DNA of 34,868 nt from Chloroflexota bacterium. Its GTDB lineage: Bacteria > Chloroflexota > Dehalococcoidia > Lucifugimonadales > JADFKI01. Of this stretch, positions 9,142 through 17,223 are shown one piece after another (the first letter of the stretch is position 1; each line of letters starts with the position of its first letter). The notes under the pieces were generated by a model. That model was not told the origin of the DNA and did no database searches. It saw only the letters and a program-made list of their open reading frames with translations. A program made the translations under genes and the position numbers. The stretch lies in contig JADFKI010000003.1 of assembly GCA_022565015.1 (NCBI GenBank), positions 1 through 34,868 of the forward strand. The letters run 5' to 3'.

Positions 9142-9459
9142 TCACCACTTCATGACGCTGATCTCGTCTACGTTCACCGATGAGCGGTTCCTGTAGAGAC
9201 GCAGAATGATCGCCATGGCGAGAGCCAGCTCCGCCGCGGCGATCGTTATGACGAATATGATCAGCACCTGCCCCAGGGCCTTTTGCGACTCAGAGAAGTC
9301 TGAAAAGACCGCGTAGCCTATGAGGTTTATGTTCACGGCGTTGAGAAGCAGCTCAATGGACATGAGAATGAGGACTGCGCTCCTGCGGGCCAGCACGCCG
9401 TATATACCGATCGCGAACAGCGCGGCGCTCAACACCTGGAAGTGTGCGAGCGCGATCAA
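9142..9459 (-). CDS. nuoK: NADH-quinone oxidoreductase (complex I) subunit K
   Basis: A 105-residue, three-helix membrane subunit. The conserved core is 'LARRSAVLILMSIELLLNAV', followed by 'NINLIGY', including the conserved membrane Glu, with 'IAAAELALAMAIILRLYR' near the C-terminus. I chose the TTG at 9459 because the family N-terminus 'LIALAHFQVLSAALF' begins there, GGAGG lies 6 nt upstream, and TTGA overlaps the nuoJ stop by 4 nt. A frame extending to 9549 adds residues unlike the family. The stop is directly followed by the repeat array. Confidence 0.94.
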   Translation of the reverse strand: MIALAHFQVLSAALFAIGIYGVLARRSAVLILMSIELLLNAVNINLIGYAVFSDFSESQKALGQVLIIFVITIAAAELALAMAIILRLYRNRSSVNVDEISVMKW

Positions 9460-9953
9460 TCGCGGCCTCCCGTGCTCCTGACAAGCACAACCGACCCAAT
9501 TAGAGCCACGAGCAACACGAGCGAGGCGACCTCGAACGGCACCGCCCACTGCGTGAATAGACTATCGCCCAGCGCCTCGAAGCTGATCCCCTCCCGCTCC
9601 GTCGTTCGTACCGTCGTCGTGACTATCGTCGCGGCGAAAATGCCGAATACGGCGATGGCCACGATGGCTGCGATCGGCCACTGTCGGTGGTCCGTGAGGT
9701 GCTCGAAGTCCTCTATGCGCGTCAGCATGAGGGCGAACAGGATGACGATCACGATGGCGCCTCCGTATATGAGCACCTGCACCAGGGCGAGGAACTCGGC
9801 GAAGGCCAATAGGAAGATACCCGCTACGCCGATTAGAGATGCAAGCAGAGCGAATGCGGCGTAGACGATGTTGCGGGTCATTACCACACCAAGGGCGCCA
9901 CCTAAAGTAAGCGCCCCTACGACGTAGAATAAGACCAGCGACGGCGTAACCAT
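9456..9953 (-). CDS. nuoJ: NADH-quinone oxidoreductase (complex I) subunit J
   Basis: A 165-residue membrane subunit with five predicted helices. 'YAAFALLASLIGVAGIFLL' and 'FLALVQVLIYGGAIVIVILF' are the family signature; the latter is the TM3 pi-bulge helix region that links quinone chemistry to proton pumping (family knowledge). It starts at ATG 9953, overlapping the nuoI stop by one base (TGATG), and ends overlapping nuoK by four. Confidence 0.95.
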   Translation of the reverse strand: MVTPSLVLFYVVGALTLGGALGVVMTRNIVYAAFALLASLIGVAGIFLLAFAEFLALVQVLIYGGAIVIVILFALMLTRIEDFEHLTDHRQWPIAAIVAIAVFGIFAATIVTTTVRTTEREGISFEALGDSLFTQWAVPFEVASLVLLVALIGSVVLVRSTGGRD

Positions 9954-10975
9954 CAGTCGGTTACCCCCTCCCTGGTATTTTCTTCAGCTTTTGCGTCAAA
10001 TTCGCTTGACGCCTGCTTCTTGGCGGCGGCCCGTGCCCTGGCCGCGGCGACGCGATCTTCGGGCGTCATATCGCCCTTGGCTACCGGCGGGGCCTCCGCT
10101 GCGACATCACCAGACGCCTGGGCCTGCTTCTTGACGGCTGCCCGTGCTCTGGCTGCGGCGACGCGTTCTTCGGGCGACATATCGCTCTTTGCCTTCGCGG
10201 GCGCATCCGGCGGGGCCTCCGCTACGGCGTCATCGGCAGCCTGGGCTTGCTTCTTGGCCGCGGCCCGTGCCCTTGCCGCTGCGACGCGATCTTCGGGCGA
10301 CATATCGCCCTTAGCTACGGGCGGGTCCTCTGCAACGGCATCATCGGAAGCCTGGGCCCGCTTTTTAGCGGCGGCCCGTGCCCTGGCTGCGGCCAGGCGC
10401 TCCTCTTTGGTCATTTCGCTCGAGGGCTTGCCCTCGGCATCGGCGACGGCAGGCTTGGCCGCGGCAGGCCGTTTGGCCCCCGGCTTCGGCACGCCGCTGT
10501 TCTTCTCAGGCTGCGTCGGTTTCCAGCTCACTTTGTCCTGGTATTCCCGGCCCAGTTCGAGGAGGCGGTCGAGGTCGGCTCGGTTTCCGTTTCTTTCGTA
10601 CTTGCTCAGCTCGTGCTCGTGGCTCATCTCGATGGCGTCGAAGTTACAGACGTCGACGCAGATCCCGCACAGAATGCAGCGCCCGAGATTGATCTCGAAC
10701 GTCTCAATGATCTTGCGACGGCTGCTGGTGCCCTCTGCGGCCTTGGGATTGTCCGTCATCTCGGCGGACATGCATTGCGTAGGGCATTCGCGTATGCACA
10801 CCATGCAACCGGTGCAGTAGGGCTCCACGACCTCGTAGTCCCACGTCAGCGCGGGAAAGCCCATGAACCGGTCCTGCACGGGCTGACGCTTCTCCGGCTC
10901 GGGGTACTGGGCCGTCACCGGACGACGTAGCGCCGTGCGCAAAGTCAATATTAGTCCTTTCAGGAAACCTACCAT
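9953..10975 (-). CDS. nuoI: Complex I subunit I (2x[4Fe-4S]) with repetitive C-terminal tail
   Basis: A 340-residue protein. The first 150 residues are the normal ferredoxin-like subunit that passes electrons toward NuoB. Cluster ligands are Cys54/57/60/64 in 'CTGCMVCIRECP' and Cys100/103/106/110 in 'CILCGICVDVC'; the Pro usually after the second set is Asn. From about residue 160 the protein is Lys/Pro-rich, and residues 188-326 are four repeats of about 37 residues built on 'PEERVAAARARAAAKKQAQA'. Typical NuoI proteins are 140-220 residues long, so about half of this one is extra. The tail is predicted helical and highly charged. The start is ATG 10975; the TTG just before it is also possible. 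It overlaps nuoJ. Confidence 0.93.
   Translation of the reverse strand: MVGFLKGLILTLRTALRRPVTAQYPEPEKRQPVQDRFMGFPALTWDYEVVEPYCTGCMVCIRECPTQCMSAEMTDNPKAAEGTSSRRKIIETFEINLGRCILCGICVDVCNFDAIEMSHEHELSKYERNGNRADLDRLLELGREYQDKVSWKPTQPEKNSGVPKPGAKRPAAAKPAVADAEGKPSSEMTKEERLAAARARAAAKKRAQASDDAVAEDPPVAKGDMSPEDRVAAARARAAAKKQAQAADDAVAEAPPDAPAKAKSDMSPEERVAAARARAAVKKQAQASGDVAAEAPPVAKGDMTPEDRVAAARARAAAKKQASSEFDAKAEENTREGVTD
9998..10414 (-). repeat. Four in-frame repeats encoding the NuoI tail
   Basis: Each unit of about 110-120 bp encodes a (D/E)M(S/T)xE(E/D)R(V/L)AAARARAA(A/V)KK block and an acidic/Ala/Pro spacer. The units are similar but not identical in DNA (for example CGGCGGCCCGTGCCCTGG recurs with changes), so they are an old or actively diverging expansion rather than a fresh slippage. 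Confidence 0.85.
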
Positions 10976-10987
10976 CAACGTAACCTT

Positions 10988-11012
10988 TTGACGTACCGAA
11001 ATGGTGCGTCAA
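10988..11012 (-). promoter_or_regulatory. Hairpin between nuoH and nuoI
   Basis: On the transcript strand TTGACGCACC and GGTACGTCAA can pair around ATTTC (10-bp stem with one G-U-type position). It lies 12 bases upstream of the nuoI start in a 126-base gap, unusual in an operon of overlapping genes. It could set relative expression or protect an mRNA end. No U-tract follows, so it is not a terminator. Confidence 0.4.
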
Positions 11013-11101
11013 GCCGATTTTCATTCTCCGTCACAAGCTGTATAAACCAGCAGGCCTCGGATAAAAAGCCATCCGAACGGAGAAGCTGTACCTTCTTTCA
11101 A

Positions 11102-12271
11102 TCACTCGCCACTTGCACTCGCTACTTGCCCCGCCTCGACGGGCGTGGAGGAAGCCGGTCTTCGCAGGCTGCCGGCAGAATACACGGTTACAGTGTGTCT
11201 TTCCAGGCTGGTACCCGGGTTGTTGACGATAATCCAAACGGTCCCGCCCAGAAACAGCAGTGACAGCAACGTGAGCGACCACAACGGCCAGCCGTAAAAG
11301 AGCACAACGGCCGTGATCACAATGTTCACAAACGAAAGCGGCACCAGCAGCTTCCAGCCAAAGGACATCAGCTGGTCTATGCGAAGCCTGGGGAAGGTGC
11401 CTCGTATCCAGAATATGCCCAGAACCACCATGTATGTCTTGGCGAGGAACCAGACCGCCGAAAGCGCCGTATGGGCCGCCCCGTCAAAGGGCATCTCGGG
11501 CCATCGCCAGCCACCCAGAAACAGCAGCACGGTCAGGGCCGCCACGGTGAAGGTGTTGATGTACTCGGCAAGGAAAAATACCGCCCAATGGGCTCCGCTG
11601 TACTCCACGAACACGCCCCCGACGACTTCGGATTCCGCGTGGTGGATGTCGAAGGGTGTACGCCCCAGCTCGGCCAGTGCGGCCGTGAAAAATATGAAGA
11701 GCCCCAGGGGCTGCACCAGGATGTATGCAACCTTCGCCTGCCCGTCTACGATCTCTCGCAGGTCCAGGGACTGCGCCAGCATGGCGATCGCCAGAATGGA
11801 CATGATGAACGGTATCTCGTAGCTGACCAGCTGCCCCGCGGCTCGAATCCCGCCGAGCATCGCGTACTTGTTAGCAGAGCTCCAGCCGGCCATCACCAGG
11901 CCCAGTACGGACAGCACGGATATGGCAATGATGTAGAACAGGCCAAGCTCCAGGTTGCCGAGCACCAGGTCGCGGGCTATCGGGAGAGTTACCCAGATGA
12001 GGAGCGCCGGAACGAACACGGCCAACGGAGCGAGCCAGTAGATGCGACGGTCCGCCCAGGAAGGCAGGATGTCCTCCTTAATGACGAGCTTCAGTGCGTC
12101 GGCGATGGGCTGGAGGGTACCATGGAAGCCGACTATCATTGGACCCATGCGCATCTGAATGCGGGCCAGGGTCTTTCTCTCCAGCCACGTCAGGATGAGA
12201 ACGGATATGGATAGAAAAACGAAAAGGCCGAGGGCCCCCAGGGCGACGTAGACTCCATTAATGACGCTCAA
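11102..12271 (-). CDS. nuoH: NADH-quinone oxidoreductase (complex I) subunit H
   Basis: A 389-residue membrane subunit that forms the quinone chamber floor. Signatures: 'WLERKTLARIQMRMGP', 'QPIADALKLVIKED', 'GWSSANKYAMLGGIRAAGQL', 'SYEIPF', and 'RTPFDIHHAESEVVGGVFVE' (charged loop near the quinone path). Eight hydrophobic helices are visible, plus a short polar C-terminal tail. The start is TTG 12271, whose TTGA overlaps the nuoD stop by 4 nt, with GAGGTGG just upstream. Confidence 0.95.
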   Translation of the reverse strand: MSVINGVYVALGALGLFVFLSISVLILTWLERKTLARIQMRMGPMIVGFHGTLQPIADALKLVIKEDILPSWADRRIYWLAPLAVFVPALLIWVTLPIARDLVLGNLELGLFYIIAISVLSVLGLVMAGWSSANKYAMLGGIRAAGQLVSYEIPFIMSILAIAMLAQSLDLREIVDGQAKVAYILVQPLGLFIFFTAALAELGRTPFDIHHAESEVVGGVFVEYSGAHWAVFFLAEYINTFTVAALTVLLFLGGWRWPEMPFDGAAHTALSAVWFLAKTYMVVLGIFWIRGTFPRLRIDQLMSFGWKLLVPLSFVNIVITAVVLFYGWPLWSLTLLSLLFLGGTVWIIVNNPGTSLERHTVTVYSAGSLRRPASSTPVEAGQVASASGE

Positions 12272-13392
12272 CGGTCCACCTCGCCGAGGACGATGTCGAT
12301 GGAGCCAAGGATCACAACGGCATCTGCCACGTACGCGTTGCGAAGCATGTGCTGAAGCGCCTGAAGGGTCGCGAAGGACGGAGCGCGTACCTTCACGCGA
12401 TAGGGCTTGTCAGACCCGTCGCTGACCAGGAATACGCCGAAGTCGCCGCGGGGAGACTCGGTGCGGACGTATACCTCGCCCTTCGGAGGCCGCGCGATTC
12501 TTCGTACTTTCGCCATGATGGGGCCGGGCTCGATCTGCTGCATGGCCTGTTCCAGGATGCTCATCGACTGACGCATCTCTTCGACGCGCACGAAATATCG
12601 GTCCCAGCAATCCCCGTAGGTACCGACTGGAATGCCGAATTCGAAGCGATCGTAGACCGAGTAAGGCTCGGACACGCGAACGTCGTCGAGGACTCCGCTG
12701 GCTCTGAGCGCGGGACCGGTCACGCCGAAATCCAGGGCGTCCGCACCGGTTATGGTGCCGATGCCCTTTGTCCTTGCCAGGAACATCTCGTTCTGGGATA
12801 GGAGCTCGTCGCACTCCTCGATGCCACGGTTGAGGTCTCCCATCAGCGTTCGCATTCGGTTTCCGAAGTCGTCCGGCAGGTCATCTTTGACGCCGCCGAC
12901 GCGGAAGTAGTTGTGCATCATGCGCGCGCCCGTGACCGCCTCGAACAGCTCCTGGATACGCTCGCGCTCGCGGAAGCCGTACAGCACGGGGGTCATGGCG
13001 CCAACGTCCAGGCCGTAGACTCCGTAGAAGAGCATGTGGCTGGCGATGCGGTTCAGCTCCAGCAGAATGACCCGGATGTACTCGGCGCGCTCCGGAATCT
13101 CCAGGCCCATCAGCTTTTCCACGGCCATGACGAATGCCAGTTCGCAGTTGAAGTTCGCCACGTAGTCCATGCGGTCGAAGAGCGTGACTATCTGGCTGTA
13201 CTGCTCGCCCTCGCAGAGCTTCTCCGAACCTCTGTGAAGGTAGCCGATGTGCGGTTCCGCCCTGGCGATGCGCTCCCCGTCAATCCAGATCACCAGACGA
13301 AATACGCCGTGGGTGCTGGGGTGTTGCGGCCCCATGTTCACCATCATGTCGATGGCGCCGGCGTGTTCGCTTTTTATTTCTTGTATCTGCAT
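12268..13392 (-). CDS. nuoD: NADH-quinone oxidoreductase (complex I) subunit D
   Basis: The 49-kDa-type quinone-site subunit, 374 residues, peripheral on the cytoplasmic side. 'MGPQHPSTHGVFRL' carries His28 and 'FDRMDYVANFNCE' carries Tyr77, which by alignment with the family are the quinone head-group ligands. 'EPHIGYLHRGSEKLCE' and the C-terminal 'VILGSIDIVLGEVDR' are also diagnostic. It is not fused to NuoC. The ATG at 13392 directly abuts the TAA of the inserted nuclease gene and lacks a good Shine-Dalgarno, so its translation probably depends on coupling to that foreign gene. Confidence 0.96.
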   Translation of the reverse strand: MQIQEIKSEHAGAIDMMVNMGPQHPSTHGVFRLVIWIDGERIARAEPHIGYLHRGSEKLCEGEQYSQIVTLFDRMDYVANFNCELAFVMAVEKLMGLEIPERAEYIRVILLELNRIASHMLFYGVYGLDVGAMTPVLYGFRERERIQELFEAVTGARMMHNYFRVGGVKDDLPDDFGNRMRTLMGDLNRGIEECDELLSQNEMFLARTKGIGTITGADALDFGVTGPALRASGVLDDVRVSEPYSVYDRFEFGIPVGTYGDCWDRYFVRVEEMRQSMSILEQAMQQIEPGPIMAKVRRIARPPKGEVYVRTESPRGDFGVFLVSDGSDKPYRVKVRAPSFATLQALQHMLRNAYVADAVVILGSIDIVLGEVDR

Positions 13393-13965
13393 TTATTTGC
13401 GGTTCTTAGACTGTTCTTCACGACTGCTATCAGCAGCCAAGCTGATCCCTGCTGCAAGTTGGAGTTGAAGAAACCTTCCCAGAGTTGTAGGCTCAACCGA
13501 CTGATTTTTCTTGTCCCGGATTCGCTGAACTGTCTCTCTTACGATATCGGAAAGTCTTAATATTTCAATTCTGTTGCCATCGATAGTCCGCTCCACGAAT
13601 TTCTCTGAAGAGCCGTAAGTCCTGGCACAGAAAATTGTGTAGACGAACTCTCTGGTTCCGAACTCTTCATTCACTTTATCAACAAGGCCCTTAGCCCAAT
13701 CATCTTGGAAAATCGGCTTGAAATAGTCTTGGGTGTCTTTTGCACCTTTTGTTTCTGAAGTTATCATCCAGTCAAAATTGATGCCCGACTGCCAGGATTT
13801 GCACTCCCCGACAATAACTTTGTGACTCTTCTGGTGTAATGCCAAGACATCGATATCTGACCCGCTCCCTTTTCCATCGTACTTACGATAGTTCACATTC
13901 AACTTTGTGAGGTAACCTTTCTCAGTCAGATAGTCAGCGACAATCTGCTCAAAAAGATCGGCCAT
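13393..13965 (-). CDS. PD-(D/E)XK nuclease-like protein inserted between nuoC and nuoD
   Basis: A 190-residue soluble protein. The layout fits a restriction-endonuclease-like fold: N-terminal helix 'FEQIVADYLTEKGYL' (Glu6), then 'GSDIDVLALH' (Asp37/Asp39) and 'VIVGECKSW' (Glu54-x-Lys56), which together give the D...ExK active site. The rest does not match a family I can name. The gene is visibly A+T-richer than the nuo genes, pointing to transfer. It has its own ribosome site (GGGGAG before ATG 13965) and ends with TAA immediately followed by the nuoD ATG. A complex I function is unlikely; restriction, repair or mobile-element cargo is more plausible. The fold call is moderate, the function unknown. 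Confidence 0.65.
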   Translation of the reverse strand: MADLFEQIVADYLTEKGYLTKLNVNYRKYDGKGSGSDIDVLALHQKSHKVIVGECKSWQSGINFDWMITSETKGAKDTQDYFKPIFQDDWAKGLVDKVNEEFGTREFVYTIFCARTYGSSEKFVERTIDGNRIEILRLSDIVRETVQRIRDKKNQSVEPTTLGRFLQLQLAAGISLAADSSREEQSKNRK

Positions 13966-14048
13966 TACGCTCCCCTATTGTCAGATCGCTATAACCACAC
14001 TCTAAAGGACCGCTCCCTGGGCCGAATGCGCGCAAAAGTGCCAAAAAA

Positions 14049-14600
14049 TCACCACTCTTCGTAATCGTGGAACGGGAAGCTCTTGAGCCCCGGATGGCCC
14101 TCGAAGCCTTCGTAGAGCAGCAACGGGGCCAGGTTGGGATGGCCTTCGAAGACCACCCCGAACAGGTCGTGGCCCTCGCGCTCGAACCAGTCGGCGCCCC
14201 GCCATACGGACACTATCGAGGGAACGTATGGCTCCTCAGGGGACACGCTCGTCTTGATTACCAGGCGGTGCCTCTTCTCCAGGGAAAAGAGGTGGTAATT
14301 GACTTCCAGCCGCTCCACGTAGTCCACGACGGAGAGGCAGCGAAGGTAGTCCATCGCCAGTCGGGGGTCTTCCTTGGCCGTCCGACAAACGCCTGGGACA
14401 TCGGCCGGCTTCACGTTTACGGTGACCTCATCTACGACGGCGCCGACCTCGATTTCGAAGTCTCCGAAGACATCGGGAAGCAGGTCTGAAAGCGCCTGCT
14501 CCCTGTCACCGAGGGCCACGGGAGCCGTGGGCGCCTCGGGCTCGCGACGTTCACGACGAGGGCGCTCTTCGGCTGGGCTGTCTTGTGATGGTGTCGTCAT
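14049..14600 (-). CDS. nuoC: NADH-quinone oxidoreductase (complex I) subunit C
   Basis: The 30-kDa-type subunit, 183 residues. The C-terminal signature 'ADWFEREGHDLFGVVFEGHP', then 'NLAPLLLYEGFEGHPGLKSF' and 'PFHDYEEW', is decisive. The first 30 residues are Arg/Glu/Pro-rich and not conserved, so a later start is possible, but there is no better ATG. The start at 14600 lacks a clear Shine-Dalgarno. An 83-base gap, with no signals that I can recognise, separates its stop from the inserted nuclease gene. Confidence 0.93.
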   Translation of the reverse strand: MTTPSQDSPAEERPRRERREPEAPTAPVALGDREQALSDLLPDVFGDFEIEVGAVVDEVTVNVKPADVPGVCRTAKEDPRLAMDYLRCLSVVDYVERLEVNYHLFSLEKRHRLVIKTSVSPEEPYVPSIVSVWRGADWFEREGHDLFGVVFEGHPNLAPLLLYEGFEGHPGLKSFPFHDYEEW

Positions 14601-14630
14601 ATGGCTAGTTAGCGATTTCCCGATTGAAGA

Positions 14631-15173
14631 TTAGGAAGATGCGGCGACCCGACGTTTCGCGTCCAGCTGAATCTTCTCCTGAAGCTGGAGAAGGCCGTAC
14701 ATTAGGGCCTCCGGTCGAGGCGGGCACCCCGGCACGTAGACATCCACGGGAATGAGGTGGTCTACGCCCATGACCACCGAATATGACCGGTAGTAGGGCC
14801 CGCCGTTGGTGGCGCAGCTTCCCATCGCAACCACCCATTTCGGGTCGGGCATCTGTTCGTAAAGAAGCTTGATGGGATCGGCCATCTTCTTGACGACCGT
14901 CCCCGCCACGATCATCACGTCCGCCTGCCTCGGCGAGGGCCACGTCACGATGCCGAATCGGTCGAGGTCGTGGTGGGACATGTATGTGCTCATCATCTCT
15001 ATCGCGCAGCACGCGAGGCCGAACGACAGCGTCCACAGGGATGACTTTCTGGCCAGTGCGAAAAGCTCGTCGGACTTGGCGGTCACGGCATTGGGCAGCA
15101 CGCGCTGGAATAGACTCTCCGCGGGGCTGTTGCCCTTGTCGGGCTCGTACCCCATGCCGAGGTTCATCTCCAC
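14631..15173 (-). CDS. nuoB: NADH-quinone oxidoreductase (complex I) subunit B
   Basis: The subunit holding the terminal [4Fe-4S] cluster N2, 180 residues. Cluster ligands are visible: the vicinal pair Cys55-Cys56 in 'FGLACCAIEMM', Cys120 in 'MGSCATNGG' and Cys150 in 'VPGCPPRPEAL'. 'RFGIVTWPSPRQADVMIVAG' is typical. The start is either GTG 15173 (GGGGGT 6 nt upstream) or ATG 15167, which overlaps the nuoA stop as ATGA. Both give a normal protein. Confidence 0.96.
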   Translation of the reverse strand: MEMNLGMGYEPDKGNSPAESLFQRVLPNAVTAKSDELFALARKSSLWTLSFGLACCAIEMMSTYMSHHDLDRFGIVTWPSPRQADVMIVAGTVVKKMADPIKLLYEQMPDPKWVVAMGSCATNGGPYYRSYSVVMGVDHLIPVDVYVPGCPPRPEALMYGLLQLQEKIQLDAKRRVAASS

Positions 15174-15532
15174 TGCAGCACCCCCTTTTTCCAGGCGTAC
15201 AGTACGCCGAACATGAGTATGCCGATGAATATCAGCATCTCGTAGAACACGGCGGGGGTGGACTTGAGGAAGACGAGGGCCCAGGGGAAGAGAAAAACGG
15301 CTTCAACGTCGAAGATGAGGAACAGGATTGCGAACACGTAGTAGCGAATCTGAATCTGCGACCAGCGATAGGGCTCCGGTACGATGCCACACTCGTAAGG
15401 GATATCCTTCATCGCGGAGGGCCGCTTAGGCGCCAGCATGTAGGAAGTCATGAACATTCCCAGGATGGCTGCTATACCAACGGCGCCGACAATGATAACG
15501 GCGGTCCAGTTAAAGGCAAAACCTTCGGGCAA
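15164..15532 (-). CDS. nuoA: NADH-quinone oxidoreductase (complex I) subunit A
   Basis: A 122-residue, three-helix membrane subunit and first gene of the operon. 'KRPSAMKDIPYECGIVP' matches the conserved loop with the quinone-site Cys ('YECG'), and 'RYYVFAILFLIFDVEAVFLF' with 'PWALVF' is the core helix pair with Asp/Glu. The start is TTG 15532 with GAGGTGAAGGG just upstream. A plausible promoter lies about 35-60 bp further upstream. Confidence 0.95.
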   Translation of the reverse strand: MPEGFAFNWTAVIIVGAVGIAAILGMFMTSYMLAPKRPSAMKDIPYECGIVPEPYRWSQIQIRYYVFAILFLIFDVEAVFLFPWALVFLKSTPAVFYEMLIFIGILMFGVLYAWKKGVLQWR

Positions 15533-15565
15533 CCCTTCACCTCGCGCTTTACGGCCTCTCAGTTA

Positions 15566-15594
15566 AGTCTAGCATCGGCTTGAAAAACTTTCAA
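15566..15594 (-). promoter_or_regulatory. Probable sigma-70-type promoter of the nuo operon
   Basis: On the - strand TTGAAA (15594-15589) and TAGACT (15571-15566) are separated by 17 bases. The predicted start near 15558 gives a 5' leader of about 26 nt before the nuoA TTG. Five of six -35 bases and four of six -10 bases match consensus. Confidence 0.45.
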
Positions 15595-15633
15595 CGAAAG
15601 CGAGGGTTGCCTTGCTTCAGTTATCTTGAACGC

Positions 15634-15681
15634 CTACGTCGGCTTCTCTGCCATCACCAGCCCTAGCTGCGTGGGCAGCGA
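15634..15681 (-). pseudogene. Duplicated 3' end of the O-methyltransferase gene
   Basis: It encodes 'SLPTQLGLVMAEKPT' and a TAG stop, matching the C-terminus 'PLPTQLGLVMAEKPV' of the methyltransferase at 17224-18246. At DNA level 15641-15680 matches 17231-17270 with one mismatch. The upstream part of the gene is missing; a lipoprotein gene begins 6 bases away. It is either the remnant of a tandem paralogue or one arm of a direct repeat made when the lipoprotein gene arrived. Confidence 0.75.
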
Positions 15682-15686
15682 GTCTG

Positions 15687-17009
15687 TCACTGGCCTAATA
15701 GAGTCGATTCCCACGAAAATTCCATTTTGAAAGTGTTGTTATCTTCGTTTGATTCAGCGACCACGTTGCCAGGGTCTATAACGACTTTCAAGGTATGACG
15801 TCCCGGCGTGACATTTATTACACCATAAATCCCGTCCCATTCGGACAACACGCCACGGAAGCCCGCTCGCATTCCTCGCCAACGGCGAATATCCACCAGG
15901 GTCTCATCAAGATAGAGATAGACGGGTATAAACACGGTATCTGGGATATCGAATTCGCTGATGTTTCCAAAACTGTAGCTGATGTAGGTCGGTATGTTCA
16001 CCGCTAAATTTGAATTGCTCGTGCTTTCTGCTACGGATGAAGCAAAAATCGGCCCGCTCCATCCGCTGGGAGTAAATTGCGCCAGATCAGGGAGATCGGT
16101 CTGGCCGATTGGCTCTACCTGGACAGCGACATCGGGCTGGAGCCATGTGAACGTCTGCTCGTACACATTGTCGTCCTCATTTGTTTCTGGGACCAGATCA
16201 GTAGAGTCTACGACTAACTTGAGAGTATGTTCGCCTGGTTCGATATTCACGACATTTGGCAGCCCCGCCCAGCTGTCAATGTTGAAAAAATACCCGGACG
16301 ACATACCGGAGTCATTAAAGATTCGTGCGACCAAGATTTCGTCAAAGTAGAGGTCTATATAGAACTGCCAATTAATTGTGTAGGGTCCTTCGTTCGTGAC
16401 TGCAAAGCTAACATAAGTATCGCCGCCCACTGATAATTCGGTGTTGAGATGCCTTCCATAGAAGCTGGTGACACGCTTGTTCGATACCACAATAACGCTC
16501 TCCCAATCGAGGGGCTTGCCGGGTACCAAATTGCCGGTAGGGGGACGAGTGGGGGTCGGCTCAAGCGTGGGCACGGGAATCGGACTAGGAGTCGGAGTTG
16601 GGCTTGGAGCGGGAGTCGCGGTACTCGTCGCAGTCGGTGAATTGACTTGTGTAGGAGTCGGGATTGGGACTTCGGTGGCCGTGGCGGTTAACGTAGCCAC
16701 AGCTGGTGGAATTGGGGTCGATGTACTGGTCGCTGTCGGACTGGATGTTTTCGTAGGTGTAGGAACTAATGTTGACGTGGAAGTGGGGATCGCAGTCTGG
16801 GTCGGAGAGGGAGAGAATGTAGGAGCGGGGGTGTCAGTCGGTAACTCAACTGCCTCTGGAGTCTGTGTCGCCGTGGGTAATGACTGGACAGAAGTCACGA
16901 TAGGAGCCGAGGGCGTTGAGTTTAAGGCAGGAGGCCTGGTCGTTCCCACGCAGGCAGTTAGTATCATCGTTACTGCTCCTGCAAGAATTAACGCACCCCG
17001 GGGAATCAT
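15687..17009 (-). CDS. Secreted lipoprotein with Thr/Pro linker and two CARDB domains
   Basis: A 440-residue protein. The signal peptide ends in the lipobox 'LTAC' with the lipidated Cys at 20, so the protein is anchored outside the cytoplasmic membrane. Residues 30-160 are a low-complexity stalk of Thr/Pro/Ser ('TPTPSPIPVPTLEPTPTRPP'). Two CARDB-type beta-sandwich domains follow at about 168-290 and 300-437. Each ends in the hallmark 'PGEHTLKLVVDSTDLVPETN' or 'PGRHTLKVVIDPGNVVAESN' with an 'EDN' turn. CARDB domains occur in surface adhesion or carbohydrate-binding proteins (family knowledge). The exact ligand is unknown. The gene is A+T-richer than its neighbours and flanked by direct repeats. 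Confidence 0.82.
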   Translation of the reverse strand: MIPRGALILAGAVTMILTACVGTTRPPALNSTPSAPIVTSVQSLPTATQTPEAVELPTDTPAPTFSPSPTQTAIPTSTSTLVPTPTKTSSPTATSTSTPIPPAVATLTATATEVPIPTPTQVNSPTATSTATPAPSPTPTPSPIPVPTLEPTPTRPPTGNLVPGKPLDWESVIVVSNKRVTSFYGRHLNTELSVGGDTYVSFAVTNEGPYTINWQFYIDLYFDEILVARIFNDSGMSSGYFFNIDSWAGLPNVVNIEPGEHTLKLVVDSTDLVPETNEDDNVYEQTFTWLQPDVAVQVEPIGQTDLPDLAQFTPSGWSGPIFASSVAESTSNSNLAVNIPTYISYSFGNISEFDIPDTVFIPVYLYLDETLVDIRRWRGMRAGFRGVLSEWDGIYGVINVTPGRHTLKVVIDPGNVVAESNEDNNTFKMEFSWESTLLGQ

Positions 17010-17100
17010 GTCTCATTGCCTATATTTTCAGCTCATTGGCTCTCGGTATGGACTAAACAAGATATATTTGTTAGCGATCTACTAAATTTGGGCATGTGAT

Positions 17101-17129
17101 AGTATAGTCCAGCGATTATTTGCTGTCAA
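17101..17129 (-). promoter_or_regulatory. Near-consensus promoter for the CARDB lipoprotein gene
   Basis: On the - strand TTGACA (17129-17124), 17 bases, TATACT (17106-17101): a perfect -35 and five of six -10 bases. The predicted start near 17094 leaves an 85-base leader before ATG 17009, where the Shine-Dalgarno is weak. The remainder of the 17010-17223 gap is A+T-rich and shows no gene. Confidence 0.65.
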
Positions 17130-17223
17130 TTACAGCTGTGCAAATACACACTATGCGTACTCGTTGAACTCGTATACCCACATATGTTGAGCCGAATTCG
17201 AGGAGTATCAAAGAGACGCGCGA

